Source: Amaurobius ferox
Taxonomy: Eukaryota > Arthropoda > Arachnida > Araneae > Amaurobiidae
DNA: 64,000 nucleotides
NCBI GenBank assembly: GCA_951213105.1
Contig: OX578137.1
Coordinates: forward strand, 57,619,736 to 57,683,735
Direction: 5' to 3'
Shown here: positions 21,917 to 31,939 of the stretch, one piece after another
Layout: each line of letters starts with the position of its first letter
Numbering within the stretch: position 1 is the stretch's first letter
Translations under genes and position numbers: made by a program
The notes under the pieces: model-generated
Databases searched by the model: none
What the model was told of the DNA's origin: nothing
The model's input: the letters and a program-made list of their open reading frames with translations, nothing else

Positions 21917-21949
21917 GAAATATAATGAAAGAGAAGAACAGCAATGTAT

Positions 21950-22262
21950 CAAAAGTAGCCGGGGGGGAGTGTGACCCCCACTTCCCGGTTAAGCCAGCTT
22001 TATGTCATGACGACACTCCCGAAAGCTGATACCCTACCGAAAACCAAGTACTCAATACTTGAAACACAAAACATACAGCAAAAAAGTACAGAAATTACAA
22101 GATTTCTATTATAACAAAAATTGCAACTCATATAGCAACATATCAAACATCTAACGGATAATAACACAAACGAACCCTGTACATACATTATAACCCAAAC
22201 GTAAGCATCAACTAAGTGTCTTCTCTTACCATTTTGTATAAAAAGGTAAGAGAAGACACTAG
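21950..22262 (+). repeat. hairpin-bearing repeat family, copy 2, ending in a 16-bp hairpin
   Basis: The stem GGGGG (21963-21967) and CCCCC (21975-21979) encloses the loop AGTGTGA, followed by CTTCCCGGTTAAGCCAGC and a CACTCCC block. At the right end AGTGTCTTCTCTTACC (22215-22230) and its exact complement (22245-22260) form a hairpin with a 14-base loop directly before the retrotransposon fragment. The 99-codon minus-strand frame is not supported by any domain. Confidence 0.55.
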
Positions 22263-22264
22263 TT

Positions 22265-22828
22265 ATGTTTTCAGACACCCAAGCTGAAATCCAAGCCATT
22301 GGTTCTACTAGTCCTCCTTCATCGGATGAAATCCTTCAGTGTCGGGATTATTTGCGGAAGTTGGCTTTAAAGAAAAAGCGTGTGGCGCTTCAGTGGATAC
22401 CTGGACACTGTGGAGTTGCTGGGAAAGAACAGGCTGATTTCCTTGCTGAAAAGGGCTCGAGATTGTTCCAGTCTAGATGCTCGGCCCATTCTTATCATTC
22501 TATTAAGCTGTATATTAGGCAAACTATGTCTCAAAATTATAAATCGCAGCTACTTCACCGCTTACAGACAAAGCGGTGTAAAGTTGAGGATCTCCTCCCC
22601 ATTCCCAACGACTCACGCCGTGAAGCTGTGACTCAGTTGCGTCTTTTGACGGGTCATAACTGTTTGGGAGAACATCTCCATCGCATCGGGAGTTTTGACC
22701 ATCCAAACTGCCCTCTTTCTAATACGGCAGAACCCATGAACAGTGCCCACCTCCATCGTTGCTCGGCACTTCATGGCGACTCTGAGACGGCATTGTATTG
22801 GCGTGCTAGTGAACTTTTATGGCAATGA
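22265..22828 (+). pseudogene. RNase H domain and C-terminus of a LINE polyprotein
   Basis: The 187-codon frame begins inside an RNase H domain, which removes the RNA strand during retrotransposition. Visible are FSDTQAEIQAI (acidic residue of the SDSQA-type motif), VALQWIPGHCGVAGKEQADF (catalytic His and Asp) and the downstream region ending in RLLTGHNCLGEHLHRIG and HPNCPLSNTAEPMNSAHLHRC. The latter is a cysteine/histidine cluster in which one Cys appears replaced by Ser. Endonuclease and reverse transcriptase are missing, so it is not functional. The LWQ terminus is followed by TGA. Confidence 0.88.
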
Positions 22829-22937
22829 CTTCTGTCAACACTTGTTGGATTTTTGGTCTGTTACTTGTTATATTTTCTGTACCTTGTTGTATTTTTATAT
22901 TTTTCTCCTGTATTGCCTTGCCATTGGAAATAAAAAA

Positions 22938-22941
<4 letters not shown>

Positions 22942-22984
<43 letters not shown>
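22942..22984. repeat. (TA)n microsatellite
   Basis: Alternating T and A at the 3' end of the retrotransposon fragment. Confidence 0.97.
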
Positions 22985-22987
<3 letters not shown>

Positions 22988-23124
22988 TCCCAAGATTTTC
23001 TGGATGTGTGTTCCACATACAACACACACGCTCTTGCAGGTTGCACTGTGGGTGGACTTTGTAATCTGTGATAAAAACTACGATTAGAGTCCTTGCATGG
23101 CAGTTCTCACTTTCTAATGGAATG

Positions 23125-23222
23125 TCGTCCCCATTGGGTTCTTTTCTGAATTGGGTGGCACTATTCCAGACGTCCAGATACCTTGCACCGTTTGATAGGT
23201 CGGACGATCTGGGTCAAAAGAA
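23125..23222 (+). mobile_element. SINE 3' fragment
   Basis: CCCCATTGGGTTC, GAATTGGGTGGCAC, then GATAGGTCGGACGATCTGGGTC match the distal body and tail of the SINE family. The head and most of the body are missing. Confidence 0.75.
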
Positions 23223-23229
23223 AGAAAGA

Positions 23230-24185
23230 GCTTGAGGACCACCAATTTTAGTTAAAATGGACAAATTGGTTAGAACGGCGGATCCTATTTCTAAACTGCT
23301 AATTTAAGGAATTTAAATAGAGGAATGAAGCGAAAATAAATACAGAATATGTATGTGTATTCACAAACTATTATATAAAACGTATATATAGAGAATATTT
23401 CTATGTCGAAATTACCTCTAGAGTACCCGACATACAAATTTTGTGAGCTCTTGTATAAAAATTTCATCAATAACAAATAGAGTAAGATATTTCTTCAAAC
23501 TATTCCTTATAGAAATAAAGTTAGCGAAACTTCAAATTCATCACCTAGTATTTTATAGATTTATATAATTTTTTAACTTTTACCTGCAAGTTTGGTGCAT
23601 TTTAGAAATGTCCATTAAGAGAAGCCATCAGCTTAATTTCTAACTTTTCCGATGTACGCTTTTGCTTTTCCGACTTAACACTTTACGAAATAGCTACCTA
23701 AGCAATTTTGAACATTAAACTGCAATTTGATTACACCTAACGCTTAAAATTCAATTTGCTCAATGGTTTGTATAAAGAAAGTACACAAAAACTTTAACAC
23801 AGATTTTGAACAAATACAAAAGTGCCACTTTCAGTTATGTTACATCAACCAGAATATTTTTCGATAATTTGCTTCACAAATTCTTTCACTGTGAAATAAT
23901 CTAGCTTTAAGTGTATAGTTTAAAACATTTTTTTTATTTTATACCTTAAAAAATGAGCAATTTATAGATTATAAAATATACAGAATTAATTTCTATTACA
24001 CATAGTATTTTAATAAATAAAAAATTACGTAAAACGTAAAAATATGTACATAAAAATAAAAACGCTAAAATATGACCAACGTAAAAATATGTTTTTTATT
24101 AACTAACTGTAAGAGAAAAAAAATTATCACAAAAGAAAATTAGATTTAAGAAATCAAAATAGACGTGTTACTGGGTTAAGTAAGA
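23230..24185. other. no feature recognised
   Basis: AT-rich sequence with no supportable gene or element boundary. Confidence 0.4.
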
Positions 24186-25483
24186 AACAAGAAAGATCAA
24201 TCATGCTTAAAGCATTGATTATGAAACACTTTCCAACTTCAATGCAATTTTATTTAAACATCTTTAAAATGCAATACATTCCTAAGTAATATTTAAAACT
24301 TATCACAATACTACATTAACTTATTATATTTGAAAACTTAAACCTTCATCGAAAAAAATGAACTTCATTCAAATGACGGCATTGAAATATAAATTGTCTG
24401 GTTTAAACATCTCTAAAATGCGATACATTCCTCGGTAATAGTTTTAAAATCATCATAATACTACAATAATTTATTATATTTAAAAACTTCATCGAAAACA
24501 ACTGACATTCATTCAAATGACGTCATAGAAAAAATAACCTGCCTGGCTCTATAAAAGCAGCATTTCATTCATAACATTTTCCCAATCATTTCATTCATCA
24601 TAGTACCAAAATAATTTATTTTATTTAAAAACTTAAGACCATGGAGCTACAAGTAATTAAACTCTATGCTTAAAACTTCATCGAAAAAAATCGTCCTTCT
24701 CTCCGTAAAATCAATGAATATTTCATTCATATCAGCTATGCAGACCCCATGAGCTAAATACTTCTGCGTTAAAAAAATACAGCAATTCTTATACAACTCA
24801 TCCTATATAATTTACTGTTTACATTTTACATAAGTGAAAAATAGGTTTCGTTGTAGAAATAATCAAATTTGGATGATCATTTAAACTCAAATATATTGTC
24901 ATTGCGTTGTTTCAGTATGTAGATGAACAGAATTTAAGCAAAAATATAGCGGTTTTAGGACGAATACAACACTCAATATGAATTAAAAAGAACTTTAAAT
25001 ATCACGATTTTGAGACAAGATGGATGCCATATGTTATTTTGAAGTGGGTCAGATGATCTTTTCATATCATGGTCACGTGATCGCTTCATATAAGAGGTAT
25101 AGTTATTATTTTAATTTTTATTTAAAAAACTACTGAATATAATTTGCTGAATTTTTTTACATATTTTATGGAACAATTTGAATATTACCTAAAATTTTCG
25201 AAGCAATTTGTGAATTTTAAATCCGCTTAAAAAATGTTTGAAAAATTAGGTCCCATAGGGTTCAATGTATTTCATTTTTTCAACCCGGGTTCAATCCAAA
25301 ACTAATTGGGTGATATTATTCATTTATATTTCCATAGGTCCTACAGACCGTCTGAACAACATACTAAAATTTCATTTTGATTAAGTCATTTTTACGGCAG
25401 TTATCATGCTAACGGACAGACAAACAGACAGACAGAATGAACAAAGTCATAAACACTTTTCAACTTTGTTGTAAAGTGTTAAA
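24186..25483 (-). mobile_element. terminal-palindrome element, copy B
   Basis: In plus orientation it starts AACAAGAAAGATCAATCATG, has AAACACTTTCCAACTTCAAT, three ~150-base internal repeats with TTTGAAAACTTCATCGAAAA-like blocks, and ends with the palindromic AAACACTTTTCAACTTTGTTGTAAAGTGTTAA region (25452-25483). The order is the reverse of copies A and C. A segment 25010-25110 with CATATCATGGTCACGTGATC is shared with copy C but absent from copy A. Confidence 0.75.
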
Positions 25484-26056
25484 AATGGTTATCTTCAACA
25501 CATGCTTCTTAAAAAACTGATGTGGGCAGCATATGACTTTCAATATACTATAACGCAATGAATTTACTTCTCTCACAATGGAGAAATAATGCATAAGATC
25601 CACAGCACAATGCTTTTAATTTTAAAATGTACATTTGGCGTTTTTCCGGATGACAACGTATAAAACAATTTCGAAGTACCTAATTAATTTATATTTCTCG
25701 CTACTCGGAATTGAGAATGGTCAATATTGATATCATCCGCAATAAGCAACATAGTACATATTAATTCATCAATTTGGAGTCATTATCGTTAACTCATCAT
25801 CATTTTTGCAATTTTAACGATATTTTCGTCAATCTGGAACGAAATATCGCAAATTAGCAATATTTCTCAAATTTAGTAGCCAAGAGACAGACAAAGAGAA
25901 GAGCCTTTCATATACATAAACAACTGTAGGCAAAGTGCTAGACGTCAGAATGCAAAACTAATACACAAAGTGCCATCTCTCGAGAATGGAATGAACTAGA
26001 ACGAGAATGATGTTATCAAATTTATCGCAAAATATTACATATGAAAAGCGAACATA

Positions 26057-27459
26057 CACTCCCAGACAATGAAAGTTGCGCACCAAGAAGAAAGCATTGT
26101 ACAACCGCGAAATGATGTAAATGGCTAGAGGGCGGGCTTTTATACAAATGATCCCAGTCTGGTGTGATTGCGCATGACCGTATACCCGTGAGTGGCGCTG
26201 CAAGCATGAGCAAGTGGCCTTAAAAACCAGCGTGTAGTCGTCGCCCCATCAATGCAAGAAACTTCGGCCGGCTCAAGCACGAGTACGGAGTGAAAAGAAT
26301 GGTGGCTAGATGCCAGAAATGTCGATATACGGAACTAGCGGACTTCGAGAGAGGTCTAATCATCGGGCTGGAAACAGCAGGTGGTCAGCGCTTCGGATGG
26401 CCCGTCGCGTGAATCGTTCGGACTATACCATCCGACAGTGTTGGTCGCGGAATGCCACCCAAACACGGAGGACCGGTTCTGGACGGACCAGGCATACCAC
26501 GAGTAGAAAGGATCGAATGATCGTGTGGTAGGCACATATAGAGCCTACGACGACCCGATCCTCGATACAGGCACACGTAGGGGCTCCTATGTGTGCCTGT
26601 ATCGAGCCCACGAATCATATCTAGACGCCTAAAAGAAGCGAATCTGCGATCCCAATGTCCCTTACGCGTGCTGCCGTTAACATGGGAACATCGGAGGCTC
26701 CGGTTGCAGTGGTGCCGGGCAAGAGCAACTTGGAACGCCACAGATTGGTGATGTCTGATGTTTAGCGATGAGTGCCGCTTCGTTTTGGAGACCGATGATT
26801 AGAGTGTCCGAGTGTAGAGGTCCCCTTCACAACGTCACAATCCCAACCTCGTTATCGAGCGCCGCACCACTCCTACTGCAGGCATCATGGGCTGGGAAGC
26901 CATAGCTTACGACAGCGGATCCGCTCTAGTAGTGATACCTGGAGCATTGACTGGCCAGCGGTACGTGGATGAGATTCCAAGGTCCCATGTGGTCCCATTC
27001 GTTGCTGGGTTTCCAGGTACGGAATTCCAGCAGGATATTGCCCAACCGCACACGGCTCGGGTCGCCCAGGCCTGTCTGAGTCATGTCCAGACACATCCAT
27101 GGCCTTCCCCCTACCCAGACCTGTTTCCTATCGAGCATGTGTGGGACCAATTGAAACGCCAGCTGCCTCGTTGCCGCAATCTTCGGGATTTCGAACAAGT
27201 GTTGACTCGTCTGCCGCAGGACAACATAAGGTTTCTGCTCGACACCATGCCGGACAGTATTGCTGCTGGTATCGCAGCACGAGGTGGTGTGACGCGCTGT
27301 TCAGGATGACCGCACTTTGTGCTACAGCTCCCTCTGTACCTGTTCTGCTGCGCTGTTTTTGTGATCATGTATATTATTCATCTGTATCCTTCCATCAATA
27401 ACATTTCAGGTCCATCCTATGCTTTCTCCTTGGTGCGCAACTTTCATTGTCCGTGAGTG
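26057..27459 (+). mobile_element. complete-ended Tc1-like element
   Basis: The left TIR starts CACTCCCAGACAATGAAAGT and continues TGCGCACCAAG; the right TIR is its reverse complement with three or so changes over about 41 bases (27419-27459). TA flanks both ends. The length, about 1.4 kb, is usual for Tc1 elements. The enclosed transposase gene is broken. Confidence 0.92.
26325..27309 (+). pseudogene. Tc1-like transposase, decayed
   Basis: Pieces of a Tc1-type transposase are found in order in shifting frames: the N-terminal HTH region (LADFERGLIIGLETAG near 26336, MARRVNRSDYTIRQCW near 26400), the first catalytic Asp in FSDECRFVLETDD near 26762, then an open stretch from 26887. The last includes GWEAIAYDSGSALVVIPG, TGQRYVDE, the second Asp in FQQDIAQPH and the Glu in PDLFPIEHVWD. 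Stops follow the first Asp region, and frames change in the N-terminal half. Thirty-two residues separate the second Asp and the Glu, against 34 in the elements at 12660 and 61920. Confidence 0.88.
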
Positions 27460-27969
27460 TATTTCACACTAGTTAAAATTATTGTTAATTTTATGTGATT
27501 TTATTGTTATACTTATTTGAATAACGTGCAATATCTAAAGAACGGTTCATGCTAGAATTCTAAAGTGTATGTCAATCACTTTCTAATGGAAAATTGCACA
27601 TGAAATGTTTATTTAAGTGGCATTATTGAAATATTTGGCATTTTGGTGATTTTTTTTAAGTTTCATTGGAACATTTGTAGGTCTTCCGAACATTCAATTG
27701 CTTTTAATATCAATAGGCTTCCAGTATTACCATATTTAAATTTTTGTACCAAATTTCGTTCAAAAAGCTTTATTCGTTCGTGAAATATCGTTCTCACAGA
27801 CTCACGGATACACACAGACATCACGTCAGAAGCGCTGAATTCGAGTTAAAACGTCTTCTAACATCAAAAACTCGAATTCAAAGTATCAACCCAATGCTTA
27901 ACGTCACAATGATTTCCCTATATATTATACTATGTGTGTAGATAAAGTACAAAAGGCTTGTACTTTATA

Positions 27970-28640
27970 TATATAGACTTTAATTTTGATTCAATTCAGA
28001 TGATAATTGATCATTTCTCGTGTTGATATTTCTCATCATTAGAAAAGGAAATAAATGAGACAGGAAATCTTGAATACTACATTTCAATTTTGAATTGTAT
28101 ATGTAAAAGATCAAAATCTGATGTAATATTTGCAAGTTTCTCTTATATATAAAAGTATAATGAAAATTGGATATAACATCTGATTTTATCTTCTTTATAT
28201 AATTCGAAACTAAAATATAGCATTCAAAGACTTTCTGCCTCTTTTTTATTTTATCATAATGAAAACTTAAATAGTTCACAATTTCAGTCAGTCTTGTCAT
28301 TCAAACGGTCTAGTAGATAAAGAGTTGGGCTGCGAACGCACCGACATGTTGATAGCGAGTTCTGTCTTCGCCTCAAGCAGAATGCTTTTTTCACGATTAC
28401 AGTTTTAAATAATAAATAAGCAATGTTATCAGACTAACATCTTTTGTGAGTTCTGCCATAGATTTGTTCTAATCTCTAATCCAGTGAAAGCTTTATATAG
28501 AGTAAACAATAAAAAATTCAAATGTTAGTTGTAGAGCGGCGATAACGGCATAAAGCGAACATTTTTGTCGAGGATTCTAGCCCACCACAAGTTTTAGGAG
28601 CATTTATTCTGATTATTTGAACGGACATGTTAAAGTTTTA
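27970..28640 (+). repeat. ~0.65-kb tandem repeat, unit 1
   Basis: This unit starts near TTTGATTCAATTCAGATGAT and includes AAAGATCAAAATCTGATGTA, CTAAAATATAGCATTC, a tRNA-like segment at 28303-28375 and GTTTTAAATAATAAATAAGC. It is followed directly by unit 2 with the same order. The 106-codon minus-strand frame at 27980-28300 is inside the repeat and has no recognised domain. Confidence 0.75.
28303..28375 (+). other. tRNA-like segment in tandem unit 1
   Basis: ACGGTCTAGTAGATAAAGAG resembles a tRNA D-arm/A-box, and GCGAGTTCTGTCTTCGCC resembles a B-box/T-arm 50 bases downstream. No complete cloverleaf is apparent, and it is not called as a tRNA gene. Confidence 0.4.
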
Positions 28641-29815
28641 GTTTTGGTTCAAATCAGATAATAATTGAACATTTCCCTTGTGGATATTTCTTATCATTGG
28701 AGAAAGACAGAAATGAGACCGGGCCATCATTGCCTCCCATTTAGCTTCATTTTTATCAATTTGGTGACATTTTTATCAATTTGCGACATTCTCGTCGATT
28801 TCGCAACATTAAAAAAATCGCTAAGTAGGCGACAACCCGCCAAAATTTAAGTCCAGCATTATGGACAGACTGAGAAATAAGTTATTGTTATAATCCATTT
28901 TTATGTACTTTCAAGATATTAAATTTTCATCAACTAGTCGTCATTTTCTTAGCTTAATTTCTATCAATTTAGCAATATTTTTGTCAATTTGGTAACATTT
29001 AGAAATGGCGCCGATTTGTCTATTTTCCGCCAAAATTCGTGAATAGAATTTCGGCAAGTGTTACGGACATAGAAAGTGGTTATTCTTTTAGCAAATTCGT
29101 ATATTATTTCCAATATTTTGAATTTTCATCAATTAGAAGTCATTTAATTTGACTTAGCAACACACACACACACACACACATACACATACTTAAACACGCA
29201 CACACTCACATACACATAGACATCACCTCAAACACGTTCGATTCGTGTTCAGGGATATTTGAAACATGTTCTCCCGCGGGAAACTCGAATTCAATTTTAT
29301 GACAACGTCACAATACTTTTCTTATACATTAAATTATGCATACGTATAAGGAAAGTAAAAAGGAAACAATGAGTCAAGAAGTCCTTGAATACTACATTTA
29401 AATTTAGAATTATATATGTAAAAGGTCAAAATCTGATGTAATATTTTCAATTTTATATTATAAAATGTTTGATGAAAATTGGATATGACATTTGATTTTA
29501 TCCTCTTTATATAATTATAATCTAAAATAAAGCATTCAGGGGCTTTCTGGTTCTTTTTCTATTTTTTCATAATGAAAACTTAAATAGTTCCTACCTTCCA
29601 CCTTCCGTGTTCTTCAAACGGTCTAGTGGTTAAAGAGTTGTGAAAGGGACTCCCCGCCATTTTGATACCGAGTTCTTACCTTGCGCAGTGTTTTTCTCGA
29701 TTACAGTTTTAAATAATAAATAAACATTGTTGTCAGTGTAATATATTTTATGGAATCCACCCTCGATTTATTCTAATTTCCAATTCAGTGAAAGCTTTAC
29801 ATAAAGTAATGTAAA
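28641..29815 (+). repeat. ~0.65-kb tandem repeat, unit 2 (interrupted)
   Basis: The unit begins GGTTCAAATCAGATAATAAT and reaches GAAATGAGAC at 28718. It is then broken by a TTTCCTTATA-family copy and resumes at 29368 with AATGAGTCAAGAAG. Its tRNA-like segment lies at 29614-29685: ACGGTCTAGTGGTTAAAGAG and ACCGAGTTCTTACC. Some of unit 1's distal part is missing. Confidence 0.72.
28719..29367 (+). mobile_element. 5'-truncated TTTCCTTATA-family copy with a likely target duplication
   Basis: It starts within the family's internal CATTTTTATCAATTTGG repeats, not at the usual 5' start, and runs through the CA-rich tract (29159-29215), GAAACTCGAATTCAATTTT and the 3' hairpin to GGAAAGTAAAAAGGAAAC. AATGAGAC before it and AATGAGTC after it suggest an 8-base target duplication with one change. 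Confidence 0.65.
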
Positions 29816-30480
29816 ATTCAAAGCAGATAGTAATTGAGTATTTCCCTTGTGGATATTTGTTATCATTAATAAAAGAAAAAAACGAGTCCTTGAATTCTGA
29901 ATTTCAATTTAGAATTTTATATGTAAGAGTTTAAAATGTCATATAATCTTTGCGATTTTCTATTGCAAAGAATATTATTCAATGAAGCAAAGAATATTAT
30001 CCAATATCACTATGCAAAGAATATGATCCAATTTCCATTAGACTTTCTATTTAAAGTCTAATGGAAGTTGGATATATCGTCTGCTTTTATCCTCTGTACA
30101 TAATTCTAAACTAAAATATAGTAGATAGCATTGAAGGATTTCCTGGCTTATTTCATATAATGAAAACTTAAATAGTTCCTAGTTTCTATCGTTCTTGTAA
30201 TTCGAACGGTCTAGTGGTTAACGAGTCATGCACCGAAAGCTCAGGTCTATTGAAAGAGAGTTCTGTCCTCCCCTCGGGCGCTGTACTTTTTGTTTGTTTT
30301 TTCTCGGACGCTGTACACGCGCTGTTTGCATACAAAAGACAGTTTTTGTGTTCAAACAGTGCGTGGTAAAGCGAACGTCTTTGTGGGGTATTCTGTCCCC
30401 TTGCGATTTTGTCCGCGTTTCTTCAGATAATTTAAACAGACATGTTAAAATGTTAAAGTTAAATACACCGATATCAGATC
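29816..30480 (+). repeat. ~0.65-kb tandem repeat, unit 3
   Basis: The order of blocks in units 1 and 2 recurs, with a small local triplication of CAAAGAATATTATCCAA-like sequence around 29965-30025. The tRNA-like segment at 30202-30275 reads ACGGTCTAGTGGTTAACGAG then GAGAGTTCTGTCCTCCCC. It ends near TTTAAACAGACATGTTAAAA. The 102-codon frame at 30228-30536 overlaps this end and is not supported. Confidence 0.72.
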
Positions 30481-30734
30481 GTTGGTTGTCGCTGTCTTGT
30501 CCGAGAGGCTTGGGGTGTCAAGTTGCGGGGGTATAGGCTCTCGGATTTATTCCCGTCAGGTTGCGAAGGGTCAGATTGTGGTGTTAGAGAGTAGTGACAG
30601 CATTCCCGCGTGGTAGAAGAGGGATCGAGGCTCTTGATTAAACTTAGGTTGTCTTATTTCTTTCCTCTCTATTCTCCTACAAGACTTTCTTATATTTCTT
30701 ACTAAATTATCTACACGAGATGGAGGACGAGCGG

Positions 30735-30825
30735 TGTTCTTGAGGCTCCACCGTTGCTGGTGGGGATTCTACTCGGACCCCCTGGCTTCGGTGTCGAGCA
30801 CTCTACCCTTCCTCGTCCAAAGTTG
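30735..30825 (-). mobile_element. tRNA-derived SINE head, second type
   Basis: On the minus strand GGGTAGAGTGCTCGACACCG looks like a tRNA D-arm/A-box, and GGGGGTCCGAGTAGAATCCC looks like an extended B-box. The body that follows was not matched to another copy in this window, so the ends are approximate. Confidence 0.5.
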
Positions 30826-30934
30826 GTGCAGGGTTTATTTTGCACCACATGACTCTTGTTAACGAAGTCCCAAAAAATCATGCATTTTTCAAAACAACTC
30901 ATCCCTTTTATTCCTTCCTTTTGAGTAAACAAAC

Positions 30935-31235
30935 GGGAAATGACGTACCGGAAGAGATGAAATTTCCGATATGTAATTTCCTGTAACGTCATATCCGTTA
31001 TGTCGTATCCGGTGACGTCACTTCCAGGGCGTCATTTCCGGTCAAGTTTAACAAAATTCAGAAAAAGTGTTTCATAATTAGACAATTTTATTTGAAAAAT
31101 GTGTAATATCTCGAGAACAGTTCATGCTAGCATTCTAAAGTTTATGTCAATCGATATGTAATTTTCTGTGACGTCATATCCGTTATGCCGTTTCCTGTGA
31201 CGTCACTTCCAAGACGTCATTTCCTGTCAAGTTTA
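30935..31235 (+). repeat. duplicated block rich in TGACGTCA palindromes
   Basis: Perfect TGACGTCA occurs at 31013, 31169 and 31198, with near matches such as TAACGTCA and repeated CGTCATTTCCGG/CGTCACTTCC. The block is part of a duplication of about 185 bases that also carries AAGTTTAACAAAATTCAG. TGACGTCA is the CREB/ATF core site, but whether any protein binds here is unknown. Confidence 0.6.
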
Positions 31236-31556
31236 ACAAAATTCAGAAAAAAAGTGTTTGATTTTTTGATAATTTTATTTGAAAAATGTGCAATATCTCG
31301 AAAACAATTACACACGCACACACATACTTACACACGCACACACATACTTACACACACACACACACATACTTTCACACATACTTACATACACATACACACA
31401 CATATACACTCACAGACATCATCTCAAAATCGTTCTATTCGTGTTTAGGAATACTTGAAACTCCCGTAGTCTCCCGTCGAAAACTCGAATTCGAATTTTC
31501 GACCCCATCACAATACTTTCCTTATACTTTATACTATGTGTATAAAGAAAGTAAAA
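31050..31556 (+). mobile_element. TTTCCTTATA-family 3' half, internally duplicated
   Basis: Two copies of TTATTTGAAAAATGTG.AATATCTCGA are followed by a CA-rich tract (31305-31412), CACAGACATCATCTC, CGTCGAAAACTCGAATTCGA and the terminal hairpin CTTTCCTTATACTTTATA with GTGTATAAAGAAAGTAAAAA. The 5' half of the family is absent. The CA tract gives rise to the Thr/His-rich frames at 31185-31717. Confidence 0.75.
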
Positions 31557-31559
31557 ACA

Positions 31560-31860
31560 AAAACTCGGGAAACGGGAATAAAAATACCAAAATAAGACGA
31601 AAGGAAGCAAACAAAATCGAAATATTGAACCAGAAATTTCCAAGCAGAAGAAAAAAGTACAATTATCATTTATTGCGAAACAATCGAGAAACATTAAAGT
31701 TTCGATTACAATTATGACTGTAGTAGTAAAATCCACTTTTATTGTAGTAATTTGCATTAGATGGTGCATTTTGCTTTAACTAGTGGTGGAAATTGTTTTA
31801 TATTTTCCATGTAATATAATGTAAATGAACATTTTTTTCAAGCAAAAACATAAATGTGCC
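31560..31860. other. no feature recognised
   Basis: AT-rich sequence with no supportable gene or element end. Confidence 0.4.
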
Positions 31861-31861
31861 T

Positions 31862-31935
31862 TGTAAAATTGCGTGAAAGCCCCAGGCCGTCCGGCTCGTC
31901 CAGAGGACTTGGAGCAACAAAATGGACGACCGGTT
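31862..31935 (+). repeat. short GC-rich repeat related to the 47-kb cluster
   Basis: GAAAGCCCCAGGCCGTCCGG, CTCGTCCAGAGGACTTGGAG and GGACGACCGG match, in order, the units at 47060-47760. It is an isolated copy. Confidence 0.5.
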
Positions 31936-31939
31936 GTAA

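Larger units (their letters stand above)
22263..22985 (+). mobile_element. 5'-truncated non-LTR retrotransposon (RNase H type)
   Basis: The segment holds the C-terminal coding part of a LINE, a 3' UTR (22829-22930) and an A-rich to (TA)n end (22930-22984). The 5' truncation just before the RNase H domain is what target-primed reverse transcription commonly leaves. A flanking target duplication was not found. Confidence 0.8.
25511..27955 (+). mobile_element. TTTCCTTATA-family element split by a Tc1 insertion
   Basis: The left part starts AAAACTGATGTGGGCAGC and continues to AAAAGCGAACA at 26054. The right part resumes at 27462 and runs through a TAAAGAACGGTTCATGCTAG block to the 3' hairpin around 27905-27955. 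Removing 26057-27461 restores the order seen in the copy at 55290-56275, so the Tc1 element inserted later. Confidence 0.75.

Noticed and set aside
28303..28375. Genuine tRNA gene in the tandem units
   Set aside because: The motif resembles A and B boxes but no cloverleaf could be drawn, and the copies differ at stem positions without compensation.
31185..31717. Thr/His-rich plus-strand frames up to 143 codons
   Set aside because: They arise from the CA-rich tract and terminal parts of a mobile element.
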